Below, piece after piece: positions 23,989 through 32,930 of a DNA stretch of 37,546 nt. Positions within the stretch are counted from its first letter, which is position 1; each line of letters starts with the position of its first letter. The stretch is from B75-G9 sp964564905 (GTDB lineage: Archaea; Hadarchaeota; Hadarchaeia; Hadarchaeales; Hadarchaeaceae), in assembly GCA_964564905.1 (NCBI GenBank), contig CAZMCI010000004.1, forward strand, positions 1 through 37,546, given 5' to 3'. A model generated the notes under the pieces. The model was not told where the DNA came from. It saw only the letters and a list, made by a program, of their open reading frames with translations, and did not search any database. Both the position numbers and the translations under genes were made by a program.

Positions 23989-23999
23989 CAGTATTTAAC
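23989..23999 (+). promoter_or_regulatory. TATA box for the MinD-like gene
   Basis: CAGTATTTAAC, about 27-30 nt before the GTG at 24026, a spacing consistent with a nearly leaderless transcript. Confidence 0.45.
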
Positions 24000-24025
24000 G
24001 AAGATTAAGTTCGAAGGCTGGTAAA

Positions 24026-24850
24026 GTGAGGGCAAGACCCCGGTCGATGTCGATCACCTCTGGAAAAGGCGGCACAGGCAAAACCACCATCACAGCAAAT
24101 CTCGGGGTAGCGCTCGGGGCCCTAGATAAAAAAGTTACTATCTTGGATGGCGATATCGCCATGGCCAATCTCAACATAGTGATGGGAATGACTAAGTGTG
24201 AGATAAACTTTTTCGATGTCCTCCTAGGGAACGCAAGCGTGGATCAGGCGATGTATACCAATTACGGGATAAAAGTCCTTCCGTGTGGATTTCGTTTCGA
24301 GGATGTTCACGAGGTACTTTCCAATGTTAAAAAAGAACACGTAGAAGAGGTAGTAAACGAGATTTTGGAACAAACTGAATTTTTGTTGATAGATGCACCC
24401 GCAGGAATGGCTGAAACTACGTTGATATCTATTGCTGCAACTCGGGAGATGCTTCCCGTATGTAACCCCACTTATACGAGTTTGGTGGATGTGTACAAAA
24501 CAATTCGCATCGCAAATGTCCTTGGTTCTTGGACCAGAGGGTTGATCGTGAATCGTACAGGCAAAACTGCGGATCTTTCGGTTGACGAGGTGGAGCAATT
24601 CATGAACCGGGCGCTTGGTTCGATGCCGGTGATTGCGGATATCCCGGAGGACCCAAAGGTTCAAGAGGCGGAGAGAGACGGAGTGCCCGTGGTCGTGTAT
24701 GACCCCGAATGTGAGGCGTCTATTGCAATAAATGAGCTTGCCAAGGTGATTATCGGTGAGGCTAGCTTGCCATATATCCCATGGGAGGATAGGGAAATAG
24801 GGGAAACGGCCAAACGTTTGATTCGCGCGCTGACCGGAAGGCGTGTTTGA
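24026..24850 (+). CDS. minD: MinD/ParA-family ATPase
   Basis: 274-residue P-loop ATPase of the MinD type. Deviant Walker A ITSGKGGTGKTT with the signature first lysine, Walker B FLLIDAPAGM, and DGDIAMANLN (switch I). The C-terminal end has amphipathic character (AKRLIRALTGRR), which could bind membrane as in MinD. Archaeal homologues of MinD exist without MinCE and position other cell structures; the role here is unknown. GTG start; ATG at 24047 would leave only MSITSGKGG before the P-loop. Confidence 0.85.
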   Translation: MRARPRSMSITSGKGGTGKTTITANLGVALGALDKKVTILDGDIAMANLNIVMGMTKCEINFFDVLLGNASVDQAMYTNYGIKVLPCGFRFEDVHEVLSNVKKEHVEEVVNEILEQTEFLLIDAPAGMAETTLISIAATREMLPVCNPTYTSLVDVYKTIRIANVLGSWTRGLIVNRTGKTADLSVDEVEQFMNRALGSMPVIADIPEDPKVQEAERDGVPVVVYDPECEASIAINELAKVIIGEASLPYIPWEDREIGETAKRLIRALTGRRV

Positions 24851-24862
24851 CATATCGTAGAT

Positions 24863-25204
24863 CTACGGGATTAAATGCGAGAGCACCAGTACGGAGAACA
24901 CGAAAACAACTCCCGCTGTCAGGAATCCGGCGGCGATCCCAAACTTGGGGAGCGTGACATACAGCGCAACAGCAAAGAACACATTTGATATCATTGCAAG
25001 CACTATCCCACGGGTCATCTCAGCGGCAGATTCGAGCCCATTGCGGAGGTACTCCAGAAATACCACCCCGCTGGTCCTGATTGGGGCACCAGCCAGTATT
25101 CCACCTGCAGTTGGACCGAGCAGCGATGCTACGAGCAAGGCCCCAGCAACGAGCAAACCGCCGAATAAAAAGTCAAACACGACGGTTCTGATGGTTGATT
25201 TCAT
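24863..25204 (-). CDS. Small membrane protein
   Basis: 113 residues with three or four hydrophobic segments (about 8-28, 30-48, 64-84, 88-110). GGLLVAGALLVASLLGPTAGG and AGAPIRT resemble small uncharacterised membrane families such as DUF3147/GlpM-like proteins, but I cannot assign it firmly. ATG start. It converges with the MinD-like gene (12-bp gap) and is divergent from the macro-domain gene. Confidence 0.65.
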   Translation of the reverse strand: MKSTIRTVVFDFLFGGLLVAGALLVASLLGPTAGGILAGAPIRTSGVVFLEYLRNGLESAAEMTRGIVLAMISNVFFAVALYVTLPKFGIAAGFLTAGVVFVFSVLVLSHLIP

Positions 25205-25300
25205 GTTTGCCCCAATTCAACTTTTGACGATGTCGATAAAACATTCACGTTCGATATTTCACGAGTCTATTTTTAGGTAGGAGCACAAAATTAGTTTGGG

Positions 25301-25825
25301 TTGAGCGTGGAGAGACTTGCTGATGTGGATGTCGAGGTGAAACAGGGAGACCTCACGAAACAGGTCGCGGACGCTATCTGCAATCCAGCCAACAGTCTGA
25401 TGTACATGGGCGGCGGAGCAGCTGGGGCGCTAAAACGAGCGGGAGGTGAGGAGATCGAGCGAGAAGCTTTAAAGCATGCTCCGGTTCCGGTGGGGATGTC
25501 GGTGGCAACGGGTGCCGGGAGACTAAAGGCCAGGTGGGTGATACATGCACCGACGATGGAACGCCCGGCGATGCGGACGACCAGTGAGAAGATACGCCGA
25601 GCAACGTTTTCCGCGCTGAAGACCGCCGACGAGGTTGGGGCAAAAAGCCTTGTGCTCCCAGGTATGGGCACCGGGGTCGGCGGGGTTTCTCCGAAGACAG
25701 CAGCAGAGGCCATGATCTGTGCATTAAAAGATTTTGCGCCGGGGTCAAAATCACTAAAAAAAGTACTCCTGTGCGACTTGAGCGGAGAGATGGTGAAGGC
25801 CTGGCTGGAGGCTTTGTCACAGTGA
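25301..25825 (+). CDS. Macro-domain protein (ADP-ribose binding / deacylating)
   Basis: 174 residues, a single macro domain. VDVEVKQGDLTKQVADAICNPAN gives the first strands with the conserved Asp and Asn; YMGGGAAGAL is the loop contacting the distal ribose; LPGMGTGVGGVSPKTAAEAM is the phosphate-binding loop. Such proteins bind ADP-ribose or hydrolyse O-acetyl-ADP-ribose or ADP-ribosylated residues. TTG at 25301 or GTG at 25307. It precedes the lipoate ligase genes by 28 bp; in some microbes macro domains sit with GcvH-like proteins and lipoate ligases in ADP-ribosylation modules, but no SirTM-type sirtuin is seen here. Confidence 0.88.
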   Translation: MSVERLADVDVEVKQGDLTKQVADAICNPANSLMYMGGGAAGALKRAGGEEIEREALKHAPVPVGMSVATGAGRLKARWVIHAPTMERPAMRTTSEKIRRATFSALKTADEVGAKSLVLPGMGTGVGGVSPKTAAEAMICALKDFAPGSKSLKKVLLCDLSGEMVKAWLEALSQ

Positions 25826-25853
25826 TCCGACTCGAGGGTCAGGTAGAAATAAA

Positions 25854-26135
25854 ATGACGATAAAATTTGCAGAGTTCAAGGCTCCGAAAGGTGTGGTCAA
25901 AGTTGAACTTGAGCTTCTCAATGAGAGGATATCTCGAATATCCTTTAGCGGTGATTTCTTCATGTATCCCGAGGAGGCCATCGAAAAACTTGAGGAATCT
26001 TTAAAGGGAGTGAGAGCCGATGAAAAGGATCTGAGAGCAGTCGTGAAAAAATTTTACACCTCAACCGGCACGAAAACGCCAATGCTGGAGCCAGAACATT
26101 GGGTCAAAGCCATCTTACAGGCGGCGGGTAAATGA
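25854..26135 (+). CDS. lplB: Lipoate-protein ligase, C-terminal (accessory) subunit LplB-like
   Basis: 93-residue separate version of the C-terminal domain of lipoate-protein ligase. As in Thermoplasma acidophilum, the ligase is split in two proteins that must associate for adenylation. Recognisable: KGVVKVELELLNERISRISFSGDF (the domain's core beta strands) and PEEAIEKLEESLKGV. The stop overlaps the ATG of the catalytic subunit gene (ATGA), so the two are coupled. Confidence 0.88.
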   Translation: MTIKFAEFKAPKGVVKVELELLNERISRISFSGDFFMYPEEAIEKLEESLKGVRADEKDLRAVVKKFYTSTGTKTPMLEPEHWVKAILQAAGK

Positions 26136-26890
26136 AAAGATGGAGGATATTGCCTCTACGGATCGATGACGCCTTTATGAGCATGGCAATCGACGAGGCG
26201 TTGTTGAAGTTGAACTCGGAGGGAAGGTCTCCAAATACACTTCGTTTTTGGCGCTGGTCACCATCGGCGGTATCTCTCGGATGTTTTCAAAGCGTTGAAC
26301 GTGAGGTAAACCTGGGTGTGGCAAAAGAATATGGTGTGGACGTGGTGAGACGAATTACCGGGGGAGGGGCCGTTTTTCACGATCAAGACGGCGAGCTGAC
26401 CTACAGCGTTGTGTGCGGACAAGATGATCTCCCCCTTGATATCATCGAGTCCTACAAGCTCATATGTGGAGGACTAGTGCATGGGTTTCAGAAACTTGGT
26501 CTACAAGCTGAATTTAGACCAGTGAACGATGTTCAAGTTGGTGGGAAAAAGATTTCAGGCAGCGCCCAGACACGCCGATGGGGCTCGGTACTCCAACATG
26601 GGACCGTGCTCATCTCTCCAGACATACACAAAATGTTTGAACTCCTGAAAGTTAGCCATGAAAAAATATCTGACAAATTCATAACCTCGGTTTTTGAACG
26701 GGTGACGACAGTGGAGCGAGAGCTTGGGCGAAAGCCGAGTTTTGAGGAGATACGTGAAGCAATGATTGCTGGATTCGAGGAGAGTTTGAGTGTGAAGCTG
26801 GTAAAAGGGAAGCTGACCGAGGAAGAGCTGAAGCTGGCAGAAGAACTCAGACCAAAATATGCGTCGGAAAAGTGGTTAAGAAAGAAATAA
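26132..26890 (+). CDS. lplA: Lipoate-protein ligase, catalytic subunit
   Basis: 252 residues. Attaches lipoate or octanoate to carrier lysines via an acyl-AMP. Motifs: RRITGGGAVFHD (substrate and ATP binding) and VGGKKISGSAQTRRWGSVLQHGT with the catalytic lysine region. Lacks the fused C-terminal domain, which is encoded upstream. In this locus the likely protein target is GcvH (33007-33429). With the two LipS-like radical SAM genes it forms a complete lipoylation set. Confidence 0.93.
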   Translation: MKRWRILPLRIDDAFMSMAIDEALLKLNSEGRSPNTLRFWRWSPSAVSLGCFQSVEREVNLGVAKEYGVDVVRRITGGGAVFHDQDGELTYSVVCGQDDLPLDIIESYKLICGGLVHGFQKLGLQAEFRPVNDVQVGGKKISGSAQTRRWGSVLQHGTVLISPDIHKMFELLKVSHEKISDKFITSVFERVTTVERELGRKPSFEEIREAMIAGFEESLSVKLVKGKLTEEELKLAEELRPKYASEKWLRKK

Positions 26891-26904
26891 GTAGTTGTTT
26901 TCCC

Positions 26905-28578
26905 TTATAGAGATGCAATAGTAAAGAAATACCAGATGTAATTCTCTCCGATGCTGTTCCATGCAAGGTCCATCGCTTCTTCTCCGATCGTCACACCATA
27001 TACAGTTTCAGGCATCAGGTTTTCTGTAGGGGTGAAGATAAGCGTGTTTTCGCTCCAGCTAAACTCGCCATCAACCTCAGGAAAAACTGAGAAAGCAGAT
27101 TGTGTGGCTGTTTTGCTCATTCTTTCGCTAAAAGTCACGGTTATAGAAGTAGAAACTGGCACATTCTCTTCTCCATTTTCTGGATGGGTAGATACCACAC
27201 TAGGAGTAATGTTATCCTTCACCCGGGAGGATATCCATTCTTGAGGATTTTCGACGCCCTTTCCACTACAAGGCGGGTATTGATTCGGCAGGTTTGTTTC
27301 AGTCCATTTTTTGAAAAATTCTTGATTTTGAAGAGCTGCGTCCTTTTCTTTGGCACTTTTGATGGCTTCCTGCCACAATTTTGCCCATGAGATGTCTCCT
27401 TTTTTAAAGTTCTCAGCCAAAGCCTCCATATCTTCGACCAATCCACTTACGGCTTCTAACCCCATGTCATCAGGGTTTAGATCTGGGCTGGCATCACCAT
27501 TTTCCACAGCCTCACGGTATTTTCCGAAAGTGGTGTTTTTGTGGTCCAAATCCCCCCACCCCATGCTGTCATTATCGGTGGAAGTATAGATTATCTCAAC
27601 TTTTTTATCCCATTTTTTCAGGGCTTCTATCCATTTGCCGGAATAACAAGCAGCCACGGTTACAGAGATATGCACACCATTTTCGAATTTGCATACCCAT
27701 TTGGAAAATTTCTCAGGAGTAAGCATGAATCCATCTACCATTTCAATAGCTCCATCGTTTTCCCTTCCGTGCCCAGTTATGTAAATTGAAAAGTTTTCAC
27801 ACGGCTTCAGCAGCTTTGAGAGACTCTCCATAACATTTTCAATATTGTTTTCTGTGGGCCTATTTTCTTCATCACCCCAAAGCTCGAGATGTGTGACGTC
27901 GAACCCAAAAACGTTTTCCATTAGATAGTGCCATTCGCCAGCCGATGTTGGGATGTCTTGATTGAAACCCGGCTCACCCTCGATTATCAGGGCTCGGTTT
28001 CTACTGGTGCTATTATTACCTGAACCGGTTAGATTTGGAGTCCTGACGAAACTTGCCATAACAGTAGAGTGGTTTTCGATGTACGTTGAGTACACCCAAT
28101 ACTGTTTGTTCCAGTATTCTTCCGATGATCCCCATAAGTCTGTCCTGTTGAGTTGTGGCCACCAGCTTTCTATCTTGATCTCATATTCTCCGGTCAAAGC
28201 GTTAATGAACACGTATCTAGTTGGGTGTGAAAACATAGCGTATGGGAAGTCGTTTATCCAGAAAAACCAAGTGTTCTCTTCTATAGTGTAAACATGTTCC
28301 GGAGCACCGTGCGAGGAGATGTTGTCTCCGGCTTTCAACATTTGTGGCCATAGAAGAGCGACTAGATCGTGATTCAGTTCTCCAGGCTTTATAACGTTTT
28401 CAAGCAGGATTTGCGTGGCATTTTCTGCAGTGAGCAGAGGTACAGCGATTTTCTCCTTTACCGGTTTTGACATTATAATGTAACTTATTCCCATAACCAC
28501 AACCGAGAGTACAATAATTCCCACACACAAGACAACGAGTCTCACCAGTTCACACTCATCAATCAATCTTGTGACCAC
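26905..28578 (-). CDS. Membrane-anchored C13/caspase-like (clan CD) peptidase with Ig-like domain
   Basis: 557 residues. A hydrophobic anchor or signal at about 12-37 is followed by an extracellular part. The catalytic dyad of legumain-like peptidases is visible: His270 in YITGHGREND and Cys311 in VTVAACYSGKW. The C-terminal 100 residues (VVSTHPENGEENVPVSTSI ... TLIFTPTENLMPETVYGV) form an SbsA-type Ig-like (Big_5) domain as found in surface proteins. Likely a surface endopeptidase cutting after Asn or Asp, inferred from the family. It lies between lplA and a LipS-type gene on the opposite strand, so it interrupts the lipoate locus. Convergent with lplA. Confidence 0.8.
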   Translation of the reverse strand: MVTRLIDECELVRLVVLCVGIIVLSVVVMGISYIIMSKPVKEKIAVPLLTAENATQILLENVIKPGELNHDLVALLWPQMLKAGDNISSHGAPEHVYTIEENTWFFWINDFPYAMFSHPTRYVFINALTGEYEIKIESWWPQLNRTDLWGSSEEYWNKQYWVYSTYIENHSTVMASFVRTPNLTGSGNNSTSRNRALIIEGEPGFNQDIPTSAGEWHYLMENVFGFDVTHLELWGDEENRPTENNIENVMESLSKLLKPCENFSIYITGHGRENDGAIEMVDGFMLTPEKFSKWVCKFENGVHISVTVAACYSGKWIEALKKWDKKVEIIYTSTDNDSMGWGDLDHKNTTFGKYREAVENGDASPDLNPDDMGLEAVSGLVEDMEALAENFKKGDISWAKLWQEAIKSAKEKDAALQNQEFFKKWTETNLPNQYPPCSGKGVENPQEWISSRVKDNITPSVVSTHPENGEENVPVSTSITVTFSERMSKTATQSAFSVFPEVDGEFSWSENTLIFTPTENLMPETVYGVTIGEEAMDLAWNSIGENYIWYFFTIASL

Positions 28579-28633
28579 TAAATATAATATACTATTTGGA
28601 AATTATTTGAACTATTACATGGGGCAAACTTAC

Positions 28634-28654
28634 TTACTCAAAATCATTGAGTAA
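28634..28654. promoter_or_regulatory. Perfect inverted repeat in a divergent promoter region
   Basis: TTACTCAA, five bases, TTGAGTAA: an exact 8-bp inverted repeat between the divergent peptidase and LipS-type genes, 14 bases before the LipS start. It has the size of an operator for a dimeric regulator. A near half-site (TTGAGTA) lies at 32974-32980 upstream of gcvH. Confidence 0.5.
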
Positions 28655-28667
28655 AAATAAAAACTAG

Positions 28668-29576
28668 GTGACAAATATCCAGACCGATGCTCTTAAAGTG
28701 AAGTTGGGCTCTGACCGTACATTTTATGCCTGTTATCCCCATCCTTACTATCCAACGCTTTCCATTACCGGGGCGGGGTGCTCCCTTCAATGTAAGCATT
28801 GTGGTCGCCACTATCTCAAACACATGATTCCGTGTCCCACACCGAAACAGTTTCTCAGGACTTGCAAAAAACTTTCTTCCAATGGGGCACGCGGATTGCT
28901 TTTAAGTGGGGGCTATAACGCAGAGGGCTACGTGCCGTTTGAGCCATTTCTCGACGCGATCGAGCGGGTGAAGCGTGAGACGGGGCTCTTCATCAGTGCT
29001 CATACAGGTCTGATGCCAAGGTGGTTAATTCACGAACTCGCGGGTGTGGGTCTTGACGCGGCATTTTTTGACGTGGTTGGCTCAAATGAAACGATCGAGC
29101 TTGTGTTCGGCATCGAGAGGAAAATCACGGAGTACAAGAGAACACTAAAGGTGCTAAGAAGAGAGGTGCGGTGGGTCGCACCTCACGTTTGTATCGGCCT
29201 CCACAAGGGCAAAATAGTGGGGGAGTTTGAGGCTCTTGAAATGATTTCAGCAGTAGATATTGATGTCTTGGTTTTTCTTGTGTTCGTGCCCACTACTGGG
29301 ACGGCATTTGAAAATGTTCAAGCACCCGATCCGAGTGCAGTAAGCGAGGTGATAAGCAAGGCAAGAGAGATGTTCCCAACTATTCCTTTGACTTTGGGTT
29401 GCATGAGACCACGGGTAGCCGGGAGGATCGAACTCGAACTCGCGGCTTTGAAAGCTGGCGTCAACCGAATGGAGATCCCCCATAAGCAAACTCTTGGGGT
29501 TGCCCGCAGTATGGGACTAATTGTCAAGAGACTCGATGCGTGTTGTGCGGTGCCGGATACGATTGCGGTAGATTGA
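28668..29576 (+). CDS. Radical SAM protein, LipS-type lipoyl synthase component (partner A)
   Basis: 302 residues. Radical SAM motif C38-x3-C42-x2-C45 in GAGCSLQCKHC, and C-terminal LTLGCMRPRV...ELELAALKAGVNRMEIP. It resembles one of the two radical SAM proteins that together make lipoyl groups in Thermococcus and in bacteria with the sLpl(AB)-LipS1/LipS2 pathway. I do not assign which of LipS1/LipS2 it is. Support from context: lplA/lplB nearby, the second LipS-like gene at 31789, and gcvH downstream. GTG start. Confidence 0.75.
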   Translation: MTNIQTDALKVKLGSDRTFYACYPHPYYPTLSITGAGCSLQCKHCGRHYLKHMIPCPTPKQFLRTCKKLSSNGARGLLLSGGYNAEGYVPFEPFLDAIERVKRETGLFISAHTGLMPRWLIHELAGVGLDAAFFDVVGSNETIELVFGIERKITEYKRTLKVLRREVRWVAPHVCIGLHKGKIVGEFEALEMISAVDIDVLVFLVFVPTTGTAFENVQAPDPSAVSEVISKAREMFPTIPLTLGCMRPRVAGRIELELAALKAGVNRMEIPHKQTLGVARSMGLIVKRLDACCAVPDTIAVD

Positions 29577-29614
29577 TTTGCCGATGACGAGAAATTGGTG
29601 GGGGGAGAAACGGC

Positions 29615-31402
29615 ATGCAGAAATTAAAACGCGAAACGGTGTTGATTTTGCTAGGTTTGTTTTTAGCTTCGTCGTTGATGTTTTCGTTTGTTCAAGAGGA
29701 GCCAACGCTTGGACTCACGGATGAGATAAAGGTGGATCAAGTGGGGTATCTGCCGAGTCACAAAAAACTCGCGTTTGTGACAGGTTCAACCGTAAAACCG
29801 GGAGCAAAGTTTTATGTAAAAGAGGCGAATACAGGCACCACGGTTTACACAGGGATGTTGAGTACTCAATCGTTTGAGTGTACCGATTCCGGAGATACCA
29901 TTTATTCCGCAGATTTTTCTGACCTCGCTGCTCCGGGCAGCTACTATCTCGAGGTGGAAGGGGTTGGCAGATCATTTAATTTTGATATTCAAGATAACAT
30001 CTATAACGAGCTTTTTTATCACGCAATGCGTTTCTTCTACTATCAAAGATGCGGGATGGATTTGGAGGCTCCGTATGCCGGGAAGTGGACCCATAAAGCC
30101 TGTCATCTCAATGATGCTGTGATTCATTCAAGTGCCGTTTCGGAGAAGAGACCAGAGGGAACTTTGGTCAGCTCTCCCGGCGGCTGGCACGACGCTGGCG
30201 ACTATGGAAAAAAGATCGTGAACGCTGGAATAACCGTGGCAACGCTGCTACGATTGTACGAGATGTTTCCCGAGAGGGTTGGGACGATCAACTTGAACAT
30301 ACCCGAGAGCGCGAACTCCATGCCCGACATTTTGGATGAGGTCAAGTACGAACTGGACTGGATGCTCACCATGCAGAGACCGGATGGGGCGGTGTACCAC
30401 AATATAGTAACCTCATCTTTTGCCTCCATGGGGACTGCACCTGAAAATGATTCAGCCACCAGATATTTTGGGCCAGTTTCCTCCTGTGCCACAGCGGATT
30501 TTGCAGGGGCAATGGCCATGGCAGCGAGGATCTACGAGAATTTTGATCCTCTTTTTGCGCAAAATTGTTTGGACGCGGCAGAAAAAGCTTGGGAGCATCT
30601 GGAAAATCACCCAAATATCTTCCCCTCTGGTGGTTACACCGATCCGGAGGGAATACACGGAACTGGGGGTTATTATGATACAGATGACAGCGACGAGCGA
30701 TTCTGGGCAGCAGCAGAATTATTTAGGACAACCGGGAAAACAAAGTACAACGAATACGTGAAGGCAAATTACAGTCGTTGGGGAGGAGTACATTATCCAG
30801 AGTCTTGGCGGTACGTTAATAATTTGGGGATGTTTGCTTATGCCTTTGCTACTCAGCCTGAAGTCGATGTTGATCTCCAAAATCAAATCAGGTCGAGCAT
30901 TGTCGATTACGCTAATAGCACCCTAAGTCGCATAACATCGACCGGTTATCGTGTCGCGCTAAACTCGGACGATTATTATTGGGGCTCAAACTCCATAGCT
31001 ATGTACTTTGCCGCAGGGTTGATAATCGCCAACGAGATACAGCCGAAACAAGAGTTCATCGAGGGAGCGCTCGACCAGCTACACTATATTTTGGGAAGGA
31101 ACGCGCTAAATCATTCTTTTGTGACTGGCATGGGGGAGAATTGTACAAGGTACCCATGGCACACTTGGATTTGCAATTACCCCGGTGACCCCCCGCCGGG
31201 TTTGCTTTCCGGCGGGCCCAACAAATACAAAGCTCCCTACGACAAAATACTATGTGAAATCATCGACTCCGGAGCACCGCCAGCCAAATGTTATGCGGAC
31301 AATTGCGTGATCCAAGGCACGATAGGCACATGGGCTTCAAATGAGCCTTGTATAAGTTATAACGCACCACTAGTTTTCGTTGCAGGGTACTTTTTGACTT
31401 GA
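29615..31402 (+). CDS. Secreted glycoside hydrolase family 9 (endoglucanase/cellulase)
   Basis: 595 residues. N-terminal signal peptide (VLILLGLFLASSLMFSFV), then an Ig-like CelD_N-type domain (about 38-125, starting IKVDQVGYLPSHKK) and a GH9 (alpha/alpha)6 catalytic domain. The catalytic bases are in GGWHDAGDYGK (Asp193, Asp196); the substrate-site region is YILGRNALNHSFVTGMG; the acid is Glu577 in SNEPCISYNAP, matching the GH9 NExxxxYNA signature. No carbohydrate-binding or dockerin module. Probably cleaves beta-1,4-glucans outside the cell. ATG with GGGGGGAG in front. It splits the two LipS-type genes and is followed by GC-rich debris, suggesting acquisition by transfer. Confidence 0.93.
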   Translation: MQKLKRETVLILLGLFLASSLMFSFVQEEPTLGLTDEIKVDQVGYLPSHKKLAFVTGSTVKPGAKFYVKEANTGTTVYTGMLSTQSFECTDSGDTIYSADFSDLAAPGSYYLEVEGVGRSFNFDIQDNIYNELFYHAMRFFYYQRCGMDLEAPYAGKWTHKACHLNDAVIHSSAVSEKRPEGTLVSSPGGWHDAGDYGKKIVNAGITVATLLRLYEMFPERVGTINLNIPESANSMPDILDEVKYELDWMLTMQRPDGAVYHNIVTSSFASMGTAPENDSATRYFGPVSSCATADFAGAMAMAARIYENFDPLFAQNCLDAAEKAWEHLENHPNIFPSGGYTDPEGIHGTGGYYDTDDSDERFWAAAELFRTTGKTKYNEYVKANYSRWGGVHYPESWRYVNNLGMFAYAFATQPEVDVDLQNQIRSSIVDYANSTLSRITSTGYRVALNSDDYYWGSNSIAMYFAAGLIIANEIQPKQEFIEGALDQLHYILGRNALNHSFVTGMGENCTRYPWHTWICNYPGDPPPGLLSGGPNKYKAPYDKILCEIIDSGAPPAKCYADNCVIQGTIGTWASNEPCISYNAPLVFVAGYFLT

Positions 31403-31776
31403 CCTTCTTCCTCGAACGCGGGGCTTCCACCTTCCACTTGTGCCACGCCCGCCGCGGAGGCACAGGTTCGCTTCGTGCTGCCGGGAGTTCGCGAGGTTGC
31501 GCATCTCCACTCTGACCGCTTGAGCCCGCTTTTTCCACATGGAGCCAGCCGGGGAGGCGGATCTCTCATGTGCACTCAAGGGCTCGGTCAGGGGAGACTG
31601 GTCATTCCCGGTCGAGCCCCTCCCCTGAGGTATAGCCCGAGGCTAGTTTGGCTTTCGTCGCCTGAAAATTGGTCCCGGTTGTTATCTCCCTTTGGGGGTG
31701 TAATCGAAAGTATTTGACCTCAATTTTGTCCACCCTTTGAAAGCAGTGGTCTTCTTGAGGTGGTTCTTATAAAGAA
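31403..31776 (-). mobile_element. GC-rich debris, possible IS200/IS605-type remnant
   Basis: About 370 bp with no intact gene. On the minus strand a degraded frame reads approximately HERSASPAGSMWKKRAQAVR, then EMRNLANSRQHE, and the sequence ends GTGGAAGGTGGAAGCCCCGC before a short GC hairpin, which is similar to the right ends of archaeal IS605-family elements. No transposase motif is intact. The base composition is clearly richer in GC than the neighbours. Treat as a scar of a mobile element next to the GH9 gene. Confidence 0.35.
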
Positions 31777-31788
31777 TTGGGTGAGTAC

Positions 31789-32784
31789 ATGGAAAAAGTC
31801 AGGCAAGAAGGAAAATCTTCAGTTGCCAAAGTGAGGGTGGCGTTCGGCACCGGGGTTGTGCTCGGGCTCTGGCGGGGGCAGCTAGAGGTACCACCAACGA
31901 CCGCACACCTTCTGACCTACCACGATGGCCGTTGCAGCGCGAACTGCAAGTTCTGTCCCCAGGCGCGCGGGAGCACAGCAGATCTAAAAATGCTGTCGCG
32001 AGTGGTCTGGCCGCATGTTGAGCTAAAAAGAGTTCTCGCAGCGCTGGGCGAAAATTCAAATGAGTTTAGGCGCATCTGTATCCAAGCACTCAATTATCCG
32101 GGGGTCTTGGGTGACATTTTCGAACTTATAGCGCGCGTGAAGAGCGTCTGCGATCTGCCTATTTCCGTTTCGTGCCAACCTCTAGACACAGAGGATATGC
32201 GGAAGCTGGCAGATGCCGGAGTCGAGCGGGTCAGCGTGGCGCTGGATGCTGCGACGCCGGAACTCTTCGAGCGCATTAAGGGTGGCGGATACACTTGGGA
32301 TGGGCATATCAAAGCGCTGAAACAAGCGCGGATCGTCTTCGGTAATTTTGTCACAACGCATCTTATCGTGGGGCTTGGGGAAAGCGAAGAAGAAATGATC
32401 AGGACAATTCAATTTTTGCACGATATGGGCATAACCGTTGGATTATTTGCGTTTACACCTGTCCCGGGTACACCCCTTTCTTCTAAGACACCTCCGGACA
32501 TCACAAGCTATCGTAAAATTCAGTTAGCTAGATTTTTGATAGTCAGCGAAAAGAAGAGGGTGGAGCAAATGCGTTTTTTGAATGGCCGCTTGACTGATTT
32601 TGGCATGGATCGAGAAGCGTTAGAAGTGATTGTGAGATCCGGTAAGCCGTTCATGACATCTGGATGTCCGCACTGTAATCGTCCATTCTACAATGAGTCC
32701 CCTCTTGGTCCTCTTTATAATTATCCAAGAAGACCAACGTCTGATGACCTCAAGGTTATTCAAAATGAGTTAGGCAATCTGTGA
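31789..32784 (+). CDS. Radical SAM protein, LipS-type lipoyl synthase component (partner B)
   Basis: About 331 residues from the ATG at 31789, chosen because GGTGAG precedes it by four bases; a TTG at 31777 is also open. Radical SAM motif CSANCKFCPQARGS (CxxxCxxC); substrate-side motifs IVGLGESEEEM and FAFTPVPGTPLS resemble biotin-synthase/LipA-like folds; the C-terminal SGCPHCNRPFYNESPLGP is a strongly conserved signature that may bind a second iron-sulfur cluster. It is the likely partner of the 28668 protein. Together they would insert the two sulfurs into octanoyl-GcvH. The gene is followed by gcvH after 220 bp. Confidence 0.8.
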   Translation: MEKVRQEGKSSVAKVRVAFGTGVVLGLWRGQLEVPPTTAHLLTYHDGRCSANCKFCPQARGSTADLKMLSRVVWPHVELKRVLAALGENSNEFRRICIQALNYPGVLGDIFELIARVKSVCDLPISVSCQPLDTEDMRKLADAGVERVSVALDAATPELFERIKGGGYTWDGHIKALKQARIVFGNFVTTHLIVGLGESEEEMIRTIQFLHDMGITVGLFAFTPVPGTPLSSKTPPDITSYRKIQLARFLIVSEKKRVEQMRFLNGRLTDFGMDREALEVIVRSGKPFMTSGCPHCNRPFYNESPLGPLYNYPRRPTSDDLKVIQNELGNL

Positions 32785-32930
32785 ACTACTCCTAGCTTTC
32801 ACAGGGAGCTTTTCTGCTTCAGCGACGGGACTTGTTTTTGATGGGTAAAGACGAAACCTGTACGATAACGTTGACTCATCCCTCATGTATTTAGCCGGGG
32901 TTCTTTACATAGAAAAAATTCGCCTCTCAT

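Noticed and set aside
31475..31717. Plus-strand ORF in the debris after the cellulase
   Set aside because: Starts without a ribosome site and is antisense to the more transposase-like degraded frame; no domain features.
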